A stretch of 64,000 nt of DNA, taken from NCBI GenBank assembly GCA_025403435.1, contig JAJQZP010000219.1:1-64000 (forward strand), in the 5' to 3' direction. The position numbers were made by a program, and so were the translations under genes. This stretch comes from Artocarpus heterophyllus (lineage: Eukaryota; Streptophyta; Magnoliopsida; Rosales; Moraceae). The notes under the pieces were generated by a model, which worked only from the letters and a program-made list of their open reading frames with translations, was not told where the DNA came from and ran no database searches. Positions 35,601 to 47,848 of this stretch are shown here, in pieces. Positions within the stretch are counted from its first letter, which is position 1, and every line of letters begins with the position of its first letter.

Positions 35601-37526
35601 AGTACACCTAATTCCTATGATTGAGCACAAGCCAGAACAAGAATAAGATTAGCCAAACACTGATTCATGACACACATCATATTCGACGGAAACGTGGCAA
35701 GCAAAGCAGAAATTGTTTAGCAAAATCAACAACATTTAAAAAGTACTTTCCAAAAGTAATAGTTTAGGTAAAAGAAGAACAACTATAGTAGAGATTCTAC
35801 ATTAATCTTACCAATACAAGAAACGGTTTTCTTTCTCACACTAGCTTGATTAGAACTCAGCTGAAACAGGAGCGCCCCCAAGAGCTGCTCATGTTCGGTT
35901 GCCATGAGATTTCCAAATTTATGGAGGATATCACATAAAATATCAAGACATTCACATTTTATCTCCGTGCTTGTTACCTGGGGAAAAAGAAGGGCACTAA
36001 AACCATAAACAAGAAGCCCTGAACTTGATTGCTCAAAGGAAAAATTCATAATAAATAAATAAAAAGACAATACATCAATAATAGTGGAACATGTGATCAA
36101 ATGATCCAAACTACGACCGACTCTCTCACAGTTAAAACTCCGTTCTAAATGTGTGAAATGCCAAAACAATATAAGGGAGATAGCATTTTATGCCATTGGA
36201 GAATTTAGATGAGGGAGGCCAAATCTAAAAAGAGTTCATTGACCATAAAAATTAAGAGAATAATAAACAATAGAGGCATCAACATTTTTGCCATTAAGCG
36301 TGCCACCAAGATATTGTTATTATGTTCTCCCTGTTTTAAGCAACACAAAGACAATGAAAATCTGAAAAAAGTACAAAAAGGGAATACGCTAGAAGCAAAA
36401 AGGTAAATGATTCAGGTTCAACCACAGAGAAACTTCATGTTCCACTTAATTCAAGCAGAGTACAAATTACAATCTACTTCTTGAAGGGAAGACTTCTTTT
36501 TGTTGGAGTTCCACTTAATTCAAGCAGATTACAAATCACAATCTACTTCTTGAATGGAAGACTTCTTTTCAAAATGAATACATAAATCTGATAAAAGAGC
36601 CATCAAATGTAAACACCATTCATTCTAGTTTCAATTTGGCTACCACACATGGAAATGACTAGAAAATATTACTCACAGGGGCAGTAATTCCTTGAATCAA
36701 TTGCGGCAAAATAGAAACTAGAATAGACTGTGCAAGAGCCTGAGTAGCAACTTCCGCAACAATCGTCTTCAAAGCTATGCTTGCGATGTCACGATGCTGA
36801 TCCTTCCCATTCAGTAGCTTCTCACACAGTTTATTGGTCATATCTACTACTCGTGCATCACTAACCTTCTTCACTAACGGGGCAAGACTACAAAATCACG
36901 CCAAATAAATAAACAAATGAAGTTATCAAGAATTTTCAACTTCCTCCCAAACTAAACCACAACAGCTATGATTCATACAAAAGGGTATATCTATAACAGG
37001 TCTTAAAATAAAATTTAAAAAAAAATCTAGGTTTTCTTCTAGTTTTTTGTTCTTTTTTACGTGTTTTTTTGTTTTTTCAATTGTGGAATTCCAGTCCTCA
37101 ATCCTTTTGTTCTTGTTTTCACTGTTAACGTTCTATAGTTTCTCATATATGCATATACATATATAGATATAAATGTATAATTATATGTATGAGATGATGT
37201 GCAGAAAGAAATATCATACCATTTGACAGCTAAGCCAGAAACATCGCCAGCAACATCATCAAGCTGCTGAATGATGATATTGGATAACCTAACCTCTAAA
37301 TCAGAATCTGCCTTAAAATTTTCTCTATTTAACTCATTTAAGAGATCAGATGTCGCCATATATCTATAATCCTTATCCTTGCCCGTCATCTGCACACAAA
37401 CAAGCTCGAACAAGTCAAGGCATATATCCACAAAATAAAACTCCAAAAAACAAAAAAAACCACCCTCGGTCTGTTCATTAAGAATCATACCTTTTCCAGT
37501 ATACTGGTTAAAACTAAATTCGCCAT
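26693..37526 (-). CDS. CAND1: CAND1, cullin-associated NEDD8-dissociated protein 1
   Basis: CAND1 wraps unneddylated cullin-RBX1 and exchanges F-box/SKP1 modules; in plants it is needed for SCF function, including auxin signalling. Twenty-eight coding exons: 37526-37491, 37389-37220, 36887-36677, 35977-35812, 35501-35372, 35259-35145, 35025-34868, 34763-34640, 34485-34435, 34357-34275, 33489-33405, 33329-33228, 33126-33028, 32212-32102, 32025-31942, 31870-31730, 30382-30290, 30207-30086, 29958-29796, 29719-29480, 29221-28973, 28881-28705, 28612-28466, 28307-28191, 28020-27852, 27451-27374, 27281-27143, 26789-26693. They total 3657 nt, 1218 aa, about the length of the plant family. It starts [20 protein letters not shown] and ends DKYYSIRNE. 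The whole chain is HEAT repeats with an acidic insert ([18 protein letters not shown]) near residue 320; the TIP120 domain is C-terminal (about 1040-1200). Introns 9 and 10 use GC donors. Introns 10 and 16 hold LINE fragments, yet no exon is broken. Confidence 0.96.
30462..30663. repeat. 101-bp tandem duplication in CAND1 intron 16
   Basis: Two adjacent, nearly identical 101-bp copies, each containing CACGCTTGATGAGAAAAA and CAGGCACTCATCTCAGCACC. The small number of differences implies a recent event. Confidence 0.9.
30685..31608 (-). mobile_element. 5'-truncated L1-type LINE in CAND1 intron 16
   Basis: The minus-strand ORF at 30998-31639 reads as the C-terminal part of a plant LINE ORF2. It has [17 protein letters not shown] followed by the zf-RVT cysteine/histidine cluster [19 protein letters not shown] perfect 12-bp direct repeat, ACACTTGACTCT, at 30673-30684 and 31609-31620 delimits a 924-bp insertion. 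RT and endonuclease are absent, as in 5'-truncated insertions. It has the same orientation as CAND1. Oddly, the expected 3' poly(A) tail reads as a T run on the LINE sense strand (about 30692-30709). Confidence 0.85.
33865..34147 (-). mobile_element. Short LINE 3'-end fragment in CAND1 intron 10
   Basis: About 283 bp. A T run on the plus strand (poly(A) on the minus strand) is followed by TGATAAGGAAAAAAACTTTT, the 3' end typical of plant L1 LINEs. It is bracketed by an imperfect 18-bp repeat, GATACACGTACATCATAC (33847-33864) and GATACACGTGCGTTATAC (34148-34165), a somewhat decayed target-site duplication. No coding sequence remains. Confidence 0.75.
36440..36577. repeat. 69-bp tandem duplication in CAND1 intron 3
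   Basis: Two copies start TTCCACTTAATTCAAGCAGA and contain CAATCTACTTCTTGAA and GGAAGACTTCTTTT, with a few mismatches. Confidence 0.85.
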
Positions 37527-37528
37527 AG

Positions 37529-37892
37529 CTGCAGAATAGTGACATGAAAATAAAGCGTTAAATCTGAAATCCAAGGTGCAACATTATAACAATAAAAAAA
37601 TAGAAACTTCAAGAAACTACTGATCTCAGTATCAAAGTAACCCTAGCAAAGAGGAGACAAAACATCGAATACAGTGGCAGATTGATTGGAAAGTTTAGGG
37701 GAAAAAAACGCAATGCACTGCGAGAAAGAAACTGAAATTGCTCTTCTGATATGAAACGAAATTTGAGGGGGGAAAAAGAAAGAGAGAAAATATTATTGAT
37801 CTGCGGATTGGGAATAAAAGAGAGAGTGGGAATGGCGAAGAAATTGAGAAGAAGAAGAAGATGATGATGAGGAGGAGGAGGAGGAGGCTGAC
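37529..37892 (-). other. Probable 5' UTR intron of CAND1
   Basis: The sequence TTCTGCAG sits two bases before the CAND1 ATG and would act as an acceptor. A donor CAG/GTCAGC lies at 37892-37893, just downstream of a purine-rich tract in the plus strand. This leader intron is inferred from splice signals only. Confidence 0.5.
37838..37890. repeat. Triplet-rich purine tract (AAG/ATG/AGG) in CAND1 leader region
   Basis: Successive GAA, GAT and GAG triplets on the plus strand (CTT/CTC pyrimidine tract in the CAND1 sense strand), just inside the inferred leader intron. Confidence 0.7.
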
Positions 37893-38089
37893 CTGCAAGT
37901 GAAAGTTGAGTTCTCGCCGAGCTCACTCTCAGCGGAAAATTTTCTCTTTCTCTCTCTATATGTCCGGGTTTGGTGAATGGTGAATCGGACTTGATCAGAA
38001 GTGAAGGGGCAGGGCAGAGAGAGAAGGTGAAGTGAGGGGCCCTCTTTCTCCTTTTTCATCTTGCCACCAAGACTTGTTACTGTATCCTC

Positions 38090-39540
38090 AAAACTACGTG
38101 TCGTTTGTTTTGAATTTAGTAGGAAAGCGGTTCGTCTTCTTCTCGAGTGTTTTTCTTTTACTTTTTTAATTTTGCGAATTCCATTGGAATAGGTCGCCAG
38201 AACTCTGAAAAGTATATAATTATGTGTGTTTGGTATGAGTATTTGAGTATAGTATTTGAATAAAGATTTAAATTTTTGTGAGTAAAAATACTGTAGTAAA
38301 ATAATTCGAACCGTAATTTAAAAACTCAAACAAACACCCTCTATTATACCTTTAGAATATAATTTTTCTTCAAATTTATCTCAAATTTTGAAACATTATT
38401 TTTAAATTTAAGGTTAGATATAATACTTAAAGATTGAATTGAATGTTTTTTCACTTTAAATGAACTAATTAGATACCAAGGTCTTATATATTTTGTTTTT
38501 AGAATATATGCTCAATAGCAAGAAAAAAATAAAGGAAAAGTAGATAACTATTATAATTCAAGTTGGTTTTTTAAGAGTTTTAAATAAATTGATGAGGTCA
38601 CTTTTTTAATAAGGTAACAAATATTATTTTATTTAAAATATATATATTTTTAGAGTTTAAAGTATGAATATAATGCAGTATTGTAGTTCAAAGAAACAAC
38701 GTATAAATTTTAAAGTTTGGGAAATATTTTGATATAATGATATAGTTTAAATAGAATTTGTAAAATTTGTTCTTTGGGTTCTCGGAAGGCCTCTCTCCCT
38801 TTTAGATATTTTTATATTTGCCATCACAAAAGATCTTCTAAATCCCAAATATTTGCAAAATATCGCTCAAAATAACATGTCGTTTGAGGAAGAAAGAAAT
38901 ATTTTGAAATTTTGTAATGATAAATATTGTGTCAAAAAGAAACATGTCATTTGGTTAAAACTAAGGCAAAAAACGATTCGTCCTTCTTCTTGAGTTTTTT
39001 CTCTCTCTCTCTCTTTTTTCGGCAGTCCTTTTTAAGACGGGCCAGAGGCCGCATGAAGTGGGTTTTGCATATTGCATACGTGTCTTCAATGATGTCACTT
39101 TCTTATTTAGGAAGAAACGACATGTCATCGTTGAGTTAAGTATTGGCAACATATTTTGTAGTGAAAAACGACATGCAAGGATGCTTTTTAGGGACTAGTT
39201 CTTGTAAAGTTAAATTAGAGAGGTCACGAAGTGGATTTTGCAAATGCAGACGTGTCTTCAAGAAATGATGTGTTGCTCTCTTATTAGTAAGAAACAACAT
39301 GTCGTTTGAGGAAGACAACGATGCGTCGTACTTGAGGGCTTTTTTTCCTGGTAAGTCCTTGTCAAGTTAGAAACGACATGGCGTGTGTTTTGCATGCATG
39401 TATTCAATGAATGATATCATTTGTAGCTTTTCTCATTTGGGAAGAAACGACGTGGCCTCGTTGTGTTAAATTAAAAAAGAGACGCATTGCATTTTACCAA
39501 CAAGTTATAACGCCGTGTCGTTTATTATAAGAAACCAGCA
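38090..39540. other. Second cluster of ACGAC-type words upstream of CAND1
   Basis: No gene is visible. Words such as AACTACGTGTCGTTT (38091), AACATGTCGTTTGAGG (38874 and again 39297), AAACGACATGTCAT (39115), AAACGACATG (39167, 39372), GAAACGACGTGG (39445) and CGCCGTGTCGTTT (39511) recur, with partly repeated surroundings (for example GTGTCTTCAATGATG and GTGTCTTCAAGAAATGATG). This suggests a locally amplified, decayed repeat of unknown origin. Confidence 0.5.
38224..38340. mobile_element. Possible MITE
   Basis: About 117 bp, from GTGTGTTTGGTATGAGTATT to ACTCAAACAAACACCCT, imperfect inverted repeats of the GTGTTTG type. No clean target-site duplication. Confidence 0.4.
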
Positions 39541-40826
39541 CGAGGAATACGACTTTTTTCTTATTTTTTTTAAGGGGTCAACATTTTTTTTTGGTAGTTT
39601 GCATATATTTCTAGACCTCATAATTATAAAGCATAATCAGCAATATTATAAATAGTTATTATCCGTGTTCCCCTTTGAAAATATATAGATAAATAGATAA
39701 AAATGCTATAATAATTCACTTCAAATTGAGCTTCAACCTGATATCTTTTGCATATCATAATAGAGATAAACATTATATAAATAGTTAGATTAATTACATA
39801 ATTGTATATCTTAATTTTAATTTTTTCTCAATATGTCTCTCTATTTTTAGAAACAACAAAGTTATTATTTAAATTGTACAAACTTATTTCAATTTCATCA
39901 CCCTAAATAAAAAAATTAGACAAAACAACATGATTATCCTTAAAAAAACCACGTAAAATATTGTATATTTAAAAAAAAATCATGTAACAAAACATCAAAG
40001 TTCAAAAAAAAGATCTTGTTTATAACCTTTAAAATTTTTAAATATTTTTTAAAATGTTTTTAAAGAAGAAACATAATTTCATAACCAAAGTAGGGGTATT
40101 TTTATATTTTCCCCCCTTTTTTTCTGTTGAAAAGTCTATGCGGGACAAAATTGAAACACATTTTTTAAATTCAAATGATACCTTTGTAGCTTTTAAAAAC
40201 AAAATGACAGATTGAGAAATAATGAAAACCATAAGATATAGTAATGTAATTAATTCCCTAAATAGTTTTAACATTAAAAGGTAATATCATAATTTTTTTG
40301 GAAGTAATAATGTCAATTTCTTAAAAGTTGCAAAATCTCAATAATAACATGGGAAAAAATCATAACGATGAAAGGAAAAAAAAAATTGAAAATATGGGTG
40401 TTTAGGAATTACAAAATTTATACAAGAAAGTGGAAAAAAATTAATGGTGAAAGGGAAAAAAATTTTGAGAATAAAGGTGAGAAAGAGTAAAGAAAAGAAA
40501 AATATAATGATGGTAATTAAATTTAATATATGAGCATGGGTTCGTGAAAACAAGAAAATGAAAAGATTGAGCGAACGATTGCATAAAACATACAAGGCAT
40601 TGGCAAAGCATTTAGAAAAAACGAGGAAAACTGAATACAAATGGATGCATAAGGTGTGTGCCGATAAAAAAACCATGTGTATTAAATTTGAGCCATTAGA
40701 TATAAGTTAAGGAAAAATAGAGTAAGCTTAAACTGTTATATTGGTTCAAAATAAGTTTAAAGTGTAAAAGTTATTCCCACTTCTATGTAAGGTGTAGATA
40801 TAGATTTGGAGTGCCTTCCAGATATA
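39541..40826. other. AT-rich intergenic DNA
   Basis: I see nothing codable here beyond short chance ORFs. Confidence 0.6.
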
Positions 40827-41193
40827 GGGCCTATTTGAGAGGGCTTTTTTAAAGTTGTTTTTGGCTTCTTGAGTCCAAAAGCTACTTCTTGAAGTGTTTG
40901 GATGAACTATTAAAAGAGCTTTTGCTCTCCAAACGTGCTTTATATCAAAGCCACAAAATGTAGCTTCTAAAAAAAACTTCTGAAATATACTTGAAATTTA
41001 TACTGAAGCATCAATAATACATTATAAGCTTAAATATAACATTTTTGCGACTTTTAAAAATAATTAAAGCTATTTTGACCCATTAAAGCTCTTTTAAAAA
41101 TATGGTTTCAAACATTTATTAAAAAGCTACAGCTTTTGCTTTTATTCTTCTACTAACTAAAAGCATGAACGAAAGCTATGCCAAACGGGCCCA
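40827..41193. mobile_element. TIR element (MITE-like, 367 bp)
   Basis: It starts GGGCCTATTTGAGAGGGCTT and ends AAAGCTATGCCAAACGGGCCC. The reverse complement of the end, GGGCCCGTTTGGCATAGCTTT, matches the start imperfectly. The interior is AT-rich with repeated AAAGCT/AGCTTT words. No clean duplication was found at the borders. Confidence 0.6.
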
Positions 41194-41795
41194 TAGATCT
41201 AGAGTGGTAAAGGAACATGTTGTTTTCCTCATGGAGAAAACAACATGTCATCAAGGGATAACGTTTTCCTATGAACATGAGCCTTAGGGAATCTTGCATC
41301 TAATAAAGATACTTATGCCTACTATCACCTTATTGAAGAGTGGATTGACTTTTGCTTTTTACGAACAAATTTATACTATATACCACTCATAAAAATTAAT
41401 ACGAGAGTAAAATTATAAAAAAAACAATTAGTTTGTGGTATTTTTTCAAAGAGTTTTTTTCTATGTGGCACATTTCAGTCCACACTCCCAAAAGGTGGCG
41501 TATCTGTAAAGCCCACCATTTAATAGGAAAGAGAGAAAAAAATGATTGCCAATGGAGTTTGAGGGGAAAAAAAAGGATAGCTTCTTATCTGAATCAAGAT
41601 CAAAACTAATTAGAGAAATACGCCCCATCTAATGCATGTTCATAATTCTCTGTTTTAAAAGAAAATTATACGTGTTATTTATTTTCCAATAATATATTTA
41701 CATTAGTGCAATCTAAGTATTATTCTTTGCACATGTTTCGTTGGGATCTTATTTGTTTTATGAACACAGTAAATTTATATTGAATGCATCCTTTT

Positions 41796-42726
41796 GGGGC
41801 TGTTTGGTTTTGTTTCTGAGAAGGTTTTTCTCATTTTCAAAAACACAAAAAACAAAAATGAAAACAATAACTTGTTTGGTTAAATTTTAGACAAAACATA
41901 AAGCAAAAACATTTCTAAAAACTCCCCCAAAAGCCCCAAAAATGAAAACAAAAAAAAGTTGTTTTCGCTTTATTTTCTCTTCACTCTCTCGCACTCCCTC
42001 CCTCAATATTTCTCTAAGACCCACAACTAGCCCTCACCGGTGAACTTGCTGCCATCCCAGCTACACTAGCGAACCTAGTTGGCAGCACCCAGCAAACCAA
42101 GCCACCCTCCTTCTACAGGCAAGTCTTGGTGCCGCCCAACTGCAACAGTCACCTCCTCTATCTCCGGAGCCCAACCTCATCGGAGTGCCCCCACCACAAC
42201 CCAACGGCCTATTCGTGATAAGAGGGAAGCTCGTGGAGTGGCCATTTTTGTCGGATCGAAAGTTGTGTCGATCTCTATTGGTGGCGCCATTGATCTCTGC
42301 GAGAGTGGTTGTCAATGGAAGGGAAGCTTTCGGAGTGGCCGTCGATGCGAGAGCACCATCACTCTGCTATTGTCAAGGGGTGTGGTTGGGTCAGTCGACA
42401 TTGACGTAGTCGCTGTAGCTTGCACAATCGCTGGCGTCGGCGCTTGCCTCACCACAGTAAAGGAGGAAGAAGAGGAATTCCTCTTCGTTTAACTAAATAA
42501 TAACAATTATTATTATTATATTAATATTTAGCTTTTTTAATTAAATTTGTGTTTTCAAAAACACATACATAAAGCACAATTTATTTTTCTCAGCTGTTCT
42601 TAAAAATGACAAAACGTATCAACCAAACACAATTTACAAAACAGGCCCAGCTCATTTTCCAAAATATTTTCATTTTCAAAGTTTTCCAAAACCAAAACCA
42701 AAAATAAAAATACTACCAAATGAGCC
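41796..42726. mobile_element. Putative TIR element with GC-rich, ORF-bearing core
   Basis: AT-rich flanks start GGGGCTGTTTGGTTTTG and end ACTACCAAATGAGCC, so the termini are imperfect inverted repeats (GGCTGTTTGGT versus GGCTCATTTGGT). Both flanks are rich in CATTTTCAAAA-type words. Between them, about 41991-42491 is GC-rich and open in several frames. The longest plus reading, 42079-42492, gives 137 codons starting MAAPSKPSHPPS; it is not a family I know. The composition contrast suggests a captured gene fragment. I found no target-site duplication. Confidence 0.45.
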
Positions 42727-42963
42727 GTCTATTTTTCGTTTCCAACTTATTTGAATTTTCTTAGACGATAAAAAGCCTCATGGGTAATGAGATACATAAA
42801 GATTTATTGAACGTGTCCTTGCCTCTCCTTGGTGGGGAATAAGGACGATAATGGTTTTATGAATCGAATATGGGACGAAAACTATGATGATAAAAGCATT
42901 CTCAGGTCTCAATTCACCCTGTAGCTATTTCTGACTCATATTTCTTCATTTAACAATTATTAG

Positions 42964-43088
42964 GGTGCTTCGTCTGGTAGTTAGAGCCATTAGTTAGAAT
43001 TGTAAACGCTGTAACATATGAGAGTTTTGTACTGTAGCAACTTTTTTGCCTTTATCGTAGCGTATGAGAACTTTATCAAACATGCTAT
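42964..43088. mobile_element. Possible MITE family A copy
   Basis: It starts GGGTGCTTCGTCTGGTAG and ends TTATCAAACATGC, with the shared interior words GTAACATATGAGAGTTTTG and ACTGTAGCAA. The borders are approximate. Confidence 0.4.
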
Positions 43089-43187
43089 ATGTATCTTTTA
43101 CCATGAGAGGTACGTCATGTCATCTTAAGCAACTGCATAATGATATCTGATAAAAGCAACAACTAATTTTCCTACTACGAAAATGAT

Positions 43188-43307
43188 GAGTGTGTTTAAG
43201 AACGTAATTAAAACTAATAAGCTAGAGCTAAAATATTATAACATGTAAGAGCTTTACACTATAGCGATTAGAACTAATAAGTTAGAATAGCTTTAAAAAA
43301 CACACTC
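43188..43307. mobile_element. Possible MITE family A copy
   Basis: 120 bp with inverted ends GAGTGTGTTTAAGAACG and TAGCTTTAAAAAACACACTC. The interior ATTATAACATGTAAGAGCTT is close to that of the 10900 copy. Confidence 0.5.
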
Positions 43308-43533
43308 TACATATCACATAAGCAAATCACAACGATGTTACATTAGTACATTTCCTCGTAGCAATGTGTTCTTAAGTCACTGTTTAGTTTTTTTTTTAAC
43401 AAAAATTAAATCGTTAAAAAGAAAACAACACCAACAGTGTGTAATTTTCAAATGCCATTATCAAAAACAAACCAAATAAGAGGAGGCGTTGCCAAAGGTG
43501 CACAACCATTGACGATGAACCAAAGCTTGTAAA

Positions 43534-46500
43534 TGTGACACCCGAGCCTTTTAAGTATAGTAAAAATGCAATAAATTAAGATTGTACTATGACAAAAATA
43601 CAGTTTAAGGAAAAATACTATATAATAATATAAAAAATTATACAGTATTAGAATAATATAGTGTAAGAAAGTACACTGATAGAGTACTATAGTGTAAAAA
43701 TTTGACTGTAAAAGTAATACGATGTAAGAATTTGACTGTTTAAAGTTAAGCAGTACAAAAATTAGATGTTTACGTTAAAGCAACACAGGAATAATACTGT
43801 TTAGAGAATATGGATGAATGAGAAATGTTGTAACAATATAGAGAATGTAACGACAGTATAAGAAAAATATTGTCAATATAAATTTAGACTGTACAAAATT
43901 GGATAATATTAGAATTACATTATGTGATTTATGTAAGTAAGTATGGGAGATTGTGGGACCTCATGAACAGTATAGAAAGGAATGCCAACAGTATAAAAAA
44001 TATAGTCAGTATAAATTTATACTGTGTAAAAAAAAATGGGGACACCTTGCTAAATTTAATTGGGCCACCACACATCTTGATGTGGCCTAATCCCACCATA
44101 CAAAATTGTCTAACCTTTTTTAATCACAAATGTTGATAAGTGATGACTCATGGTGATGAGTCATTAAATTTAATTTAAAAATCAAGTTATATATATATAT
44201 ATATCATTTGTTTTATGAGGAAAGAGACCAAAATGTTGGCCTCCATGGTGGGGAAAAAGAAGAAGAAAGAAACGTGAAATAGGAAAGAAAAGGAAAGAAA
44301 AGAAAGAAAGAAAGGAAAGAAGGAAGGAATGAAGAAAAAAAATGCTCCATTTTGGCTCTCCAAAACCATCCCTCCCTAAGGCCATCCTCTCTCAAATTTT
44401 GATGATTTCTAAGCCTCCAAATCATGATTAAAGCAAGCTCCAATGTTTAAGTGCAAAGTTTTGCAACTTTGAAAGTAAATTTTCAAACTTTTTTTCGGGT
44501 TTTAGTGATTTTTTTTCAAAGTTATTGTTGGGTTTTAATGGATTTTTGTCATAGTTTATGACAAAGGAATCTAAGCAAGTTTAATTGCACAATTAGAGGA
44601 TTAAAAGATTGGAGAATTCTTGGTAAAAATTCTAAATCCTAGTCTTTAAAATCAAGTTAAAGTTTATGTTTTTATGTATGCAAAGTGTTTAATAAAATGA
44701 TTTGGACTATGGTATGAAAGATGGATGTCAAGGCATGATTGTTTTATGCTATATATTGATGGTGATGATGATGGAAAGAAGAAAGTAAGGGTTTTGGTGA
44801 AATTTCAAAATGAACTAAATTACAAAGAAAAATGTATTATTTGTATATTTGAAAATCAACCAAAAAGTCCCCATAAACGTTAGAATTTCAAGAAAGTTAA
44901 AACATGAAAGTTGTAGAACACATCGAAAATGCTAAAATATCATAAGTAGTTTTCCAAAATTCGACTCCGTTTAGGAGTTACGAAATTTACAAAATTTTAA
45001 GCACAAAAATTCAAGAAATGGAAACATTATGGAATGTATTGAATTTGACCATGGTACTTTTATAAGTTTTGTTCCTTGCAAAAAACTGAACATTTTGGTA
45101 TAAAATGATTGTTTTTGGTACCGGTGGCAAAAATATAAATATTTTTGTATTTCGGATCAAAACCATAAAATTATGTAAAACCTAGATTTTTCACCAAAGA
45201 ACGTTAGGTTCCTACATTTTTGTGGGCAGCAAGTAACCACAGGGATTATGTTTTTAAAGGATTTAAAGTTTAGTTAAGGAAATAATGAAAAAAAAACATT
45301 AGGGGCAAAATTGTCATTTTATGAAAATGGTCAAAATGAACCTGAAACGCCTGATGTCGAAAAACGTTTCTTGGTGGGAATTTTTCCATATTATGTAGGT
45401 AATGGAATGGTAAAGTTAAGCAATGAGTTTTATTAAGGTACGGAATGGGCAAAAAATCCGCTAAGGGTAAAAACATTATTTTTAAGAAAACGGCTAAAAC
45501 GAAGTCGAACCCTCTAAACTAGCAAAATGCTCTTAGACGAAAAATATTCCATAATACGTTAAGTAACAAAACTGTCACATGAGACAAGAAATTTAATAAG
45601 GGCCGTTCAAGTAAAGAAAAATATAACTTGATAGGTTGCATACAAAGCCAAGTCAAAAGAATAATAACTTGATGGGTTATGGAACTAGAGTGAAAGGTAA
45701 GGTAATCTGATGGGTTACAAAGTTAAAAGCAACGAAGTACAAAGTAAAGAGGGGGATAAATCGATAGGGTATCAAGTTAAGTTAAGAGGAAATAAATGCT
45801 AGATGTTTAAAGTTTTATTACCAATCAGGTGGATTGATAAAGAGAAAGTTAACTCATTAGTCGGGTGTCGTATGATCAGGACACAGAACCGACTAATGGA
45901 AGGAAAAGGAATGGAATAGGAAACGCTAAAGAGCAATCCAGGTAAGTTTCAAACCTCACCTACAGCATGAAATAAATAATTTTTAAATGTTTATATATAT
46001 ATATATATGTTTGCAAATGTGTTTGCAATTGTTATACAAGTTGTTTTTAAAAGTATGTTTGTATTTGTTATGCAAAAAGTTTTACAGTTTAAATCAAGAT
46101 TTGCAACATATTTGCAACTATTATGTTAAAGCATGGTTGTATTTGATGTGCATAAAGTTTTGAAAGATCAAGTAAAAGTTTGCAATGTATTTGCAAAATT
46201 TATGTTTAAAGTATGTTTTGCATTTTGTTAATGCATAATGTTTTACAGTTTAAGTAATTAGTTTTATGTTGCATTTGTAATGCAATAAGTTTTAAAGAGA
46301 ATAATTATGATTTGCAAATGTGTTTACATATAATGTGATTGCATTTGATATGCTCACCAAGTTACAAAAGAATGTAAGAGTAAAAATAATAAAAAAAAGT
46401 GTCGTACCAGCCTTCTTATTGTGATGTACTGAAAGTAAAGTTAAAGTGGTGACCTCCTAGATGTGAGGTACACAAGTAAAGTTAAAGTTTGACCTCCTCA

Positions 46501-47513
46501 ATGTGAAGTACATGACCTCGGGTTTGATGGTCTCAAGTCTTCCACAAGAGAAGCATCATATGTTATGATATTATGATTAATGATGTTGGTACAAACACTA
46601 ACGTAATATAAGGAAAGTTAAAGGACAAAGACACAAATTTAAAGTAAAAAAAGAATGTTCATAAATGAAAGTTCATAATTGAGCATGAATGGAATAATGC
46701 ATTCTAATTTTGCGTCAATTTCTTTTTATGAAATATTTATATGTTATTTTTTACATTAAATATTTATGTAAAACATTTTTATGTTTTCAAGAAAAGGTTT
46801 ATGAAGGACGTTGTAAGAAAAACATTACAAAAAGATGTTTGATGAATAACGTATGAAAAAATGTTTCAGAAATGCTTTATGAAAAATGTTTACACAAACG
46901 TTTCAGAAATGTTTTATGAAAAACGTTTTGAGAGAAAATATTTTATGAGAAAATTTTTAATTACGTTTGAACTTACTGAGCGAAAGCACATTAAAAGTTT
47001 CTTCATGCTATAGGTAATCCTATGGGTGACCAGTAGGATTTGTTAGAAGAGCTGGGTGCTGCGGAGGACAAATGCGAAGATTTAGGTATGGATACCACAG
47101 CAGTTTGCTTCCGCTACTCAAAGAAAAAGTTTTCCACTACTTAATGTAATGTTTTCAAAGTTTTAAGAAAATCAAAGTTTTAAGAAATGTTTTCAAAGTT
47201 TTAAGATACATTTAACGGAATTTATTATATAATTATAAAGTGAAGTTTTAAGCTATGATTTAATTAATGTTTCTTATTAAGTTTTAAGAAACTATTTGAA
47301 ATGATTTTAAAGCGAAGTGTTGAGTGAAGTCTCAACTTAAATTGCGACAGAGGTCGCAACAGTTCGAAAGAAAGTTTTAAAGGATGTTATAGAAAAAAAA
47401 GAAAAAAAAGGAAAAAATTATTTCAGCATTTTTTTTGCTAGTAAGTAATATTAATGTTTAAGAAACAATGTTTAATAAAGTTAAGTGATTGTTTGAAAAG
47501 ACGGGTCATCATA
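43534..47513. repeat. Putative 4-kb solo LTR of a Ty3/gypsy element
   Basis: The 3980-bp block starts TGTGACACCCGAGCC and ends GACGGGTCATCATA. These are near inverted complements, like LTR ends of large-LTR chromoviruses (Tekay/Del group). A perfect 5-bp repeat GTAAA flanks it (43529-43533 and 47514-47518). The final TA would be a decayed CA. The block has no credible ORF, is AT-rich, and has internal low-order repeats (for example AGTTTAAAGTTTGCAATGTATTTGCAA-type words at 46.0-46.3 kb, and GACCTCCTxxATGTGAxGTAC twice near 46450-46510). It fits a solo LTR, though another non-coding repeat class is possible. Confidence 0.5.
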
Positions 47514-47848
47514 GTAAATAACTAGAAAAAGCAACACACCACTAGGATTAAAGCTCAATTGCCACTGTTCCATTGGCCAAAAATAAAAGGAGGATGAGAA
47601 AGTTGATTTGTTTAAGTTTATCAATTTAAATCTTGTTTTCAAGACATATTCAATATAACTTTTATGTACACTTCTAGTTCCCATTGCAATAATCATTTTT
47701 CAAATTTTATCATTTGAAATGACCTGTTTGAATAAAAATTAAAATTCTCCTGAGAGAACATAATATAACAAAATAGTTGAAATTGTATTGTAAACACACG
47801 CAACAAACGACCTAAAAAAATCATATTACCACAATTTGAATTTGTATA

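Noticed and set aside
41796..42726. Assignment of the TIR element to Harbinger or hAT
   Set aside because: The ends are suggestive but neither a TTA nor an 8-bp duplication is present, so the superfamily was left open.
44182..44443. Phe/Ser-rich minus-strand ORFs
   Set aside because: They are translations of a purine-rich AAAGG tract inside the putative solo LTR, not protein-like.
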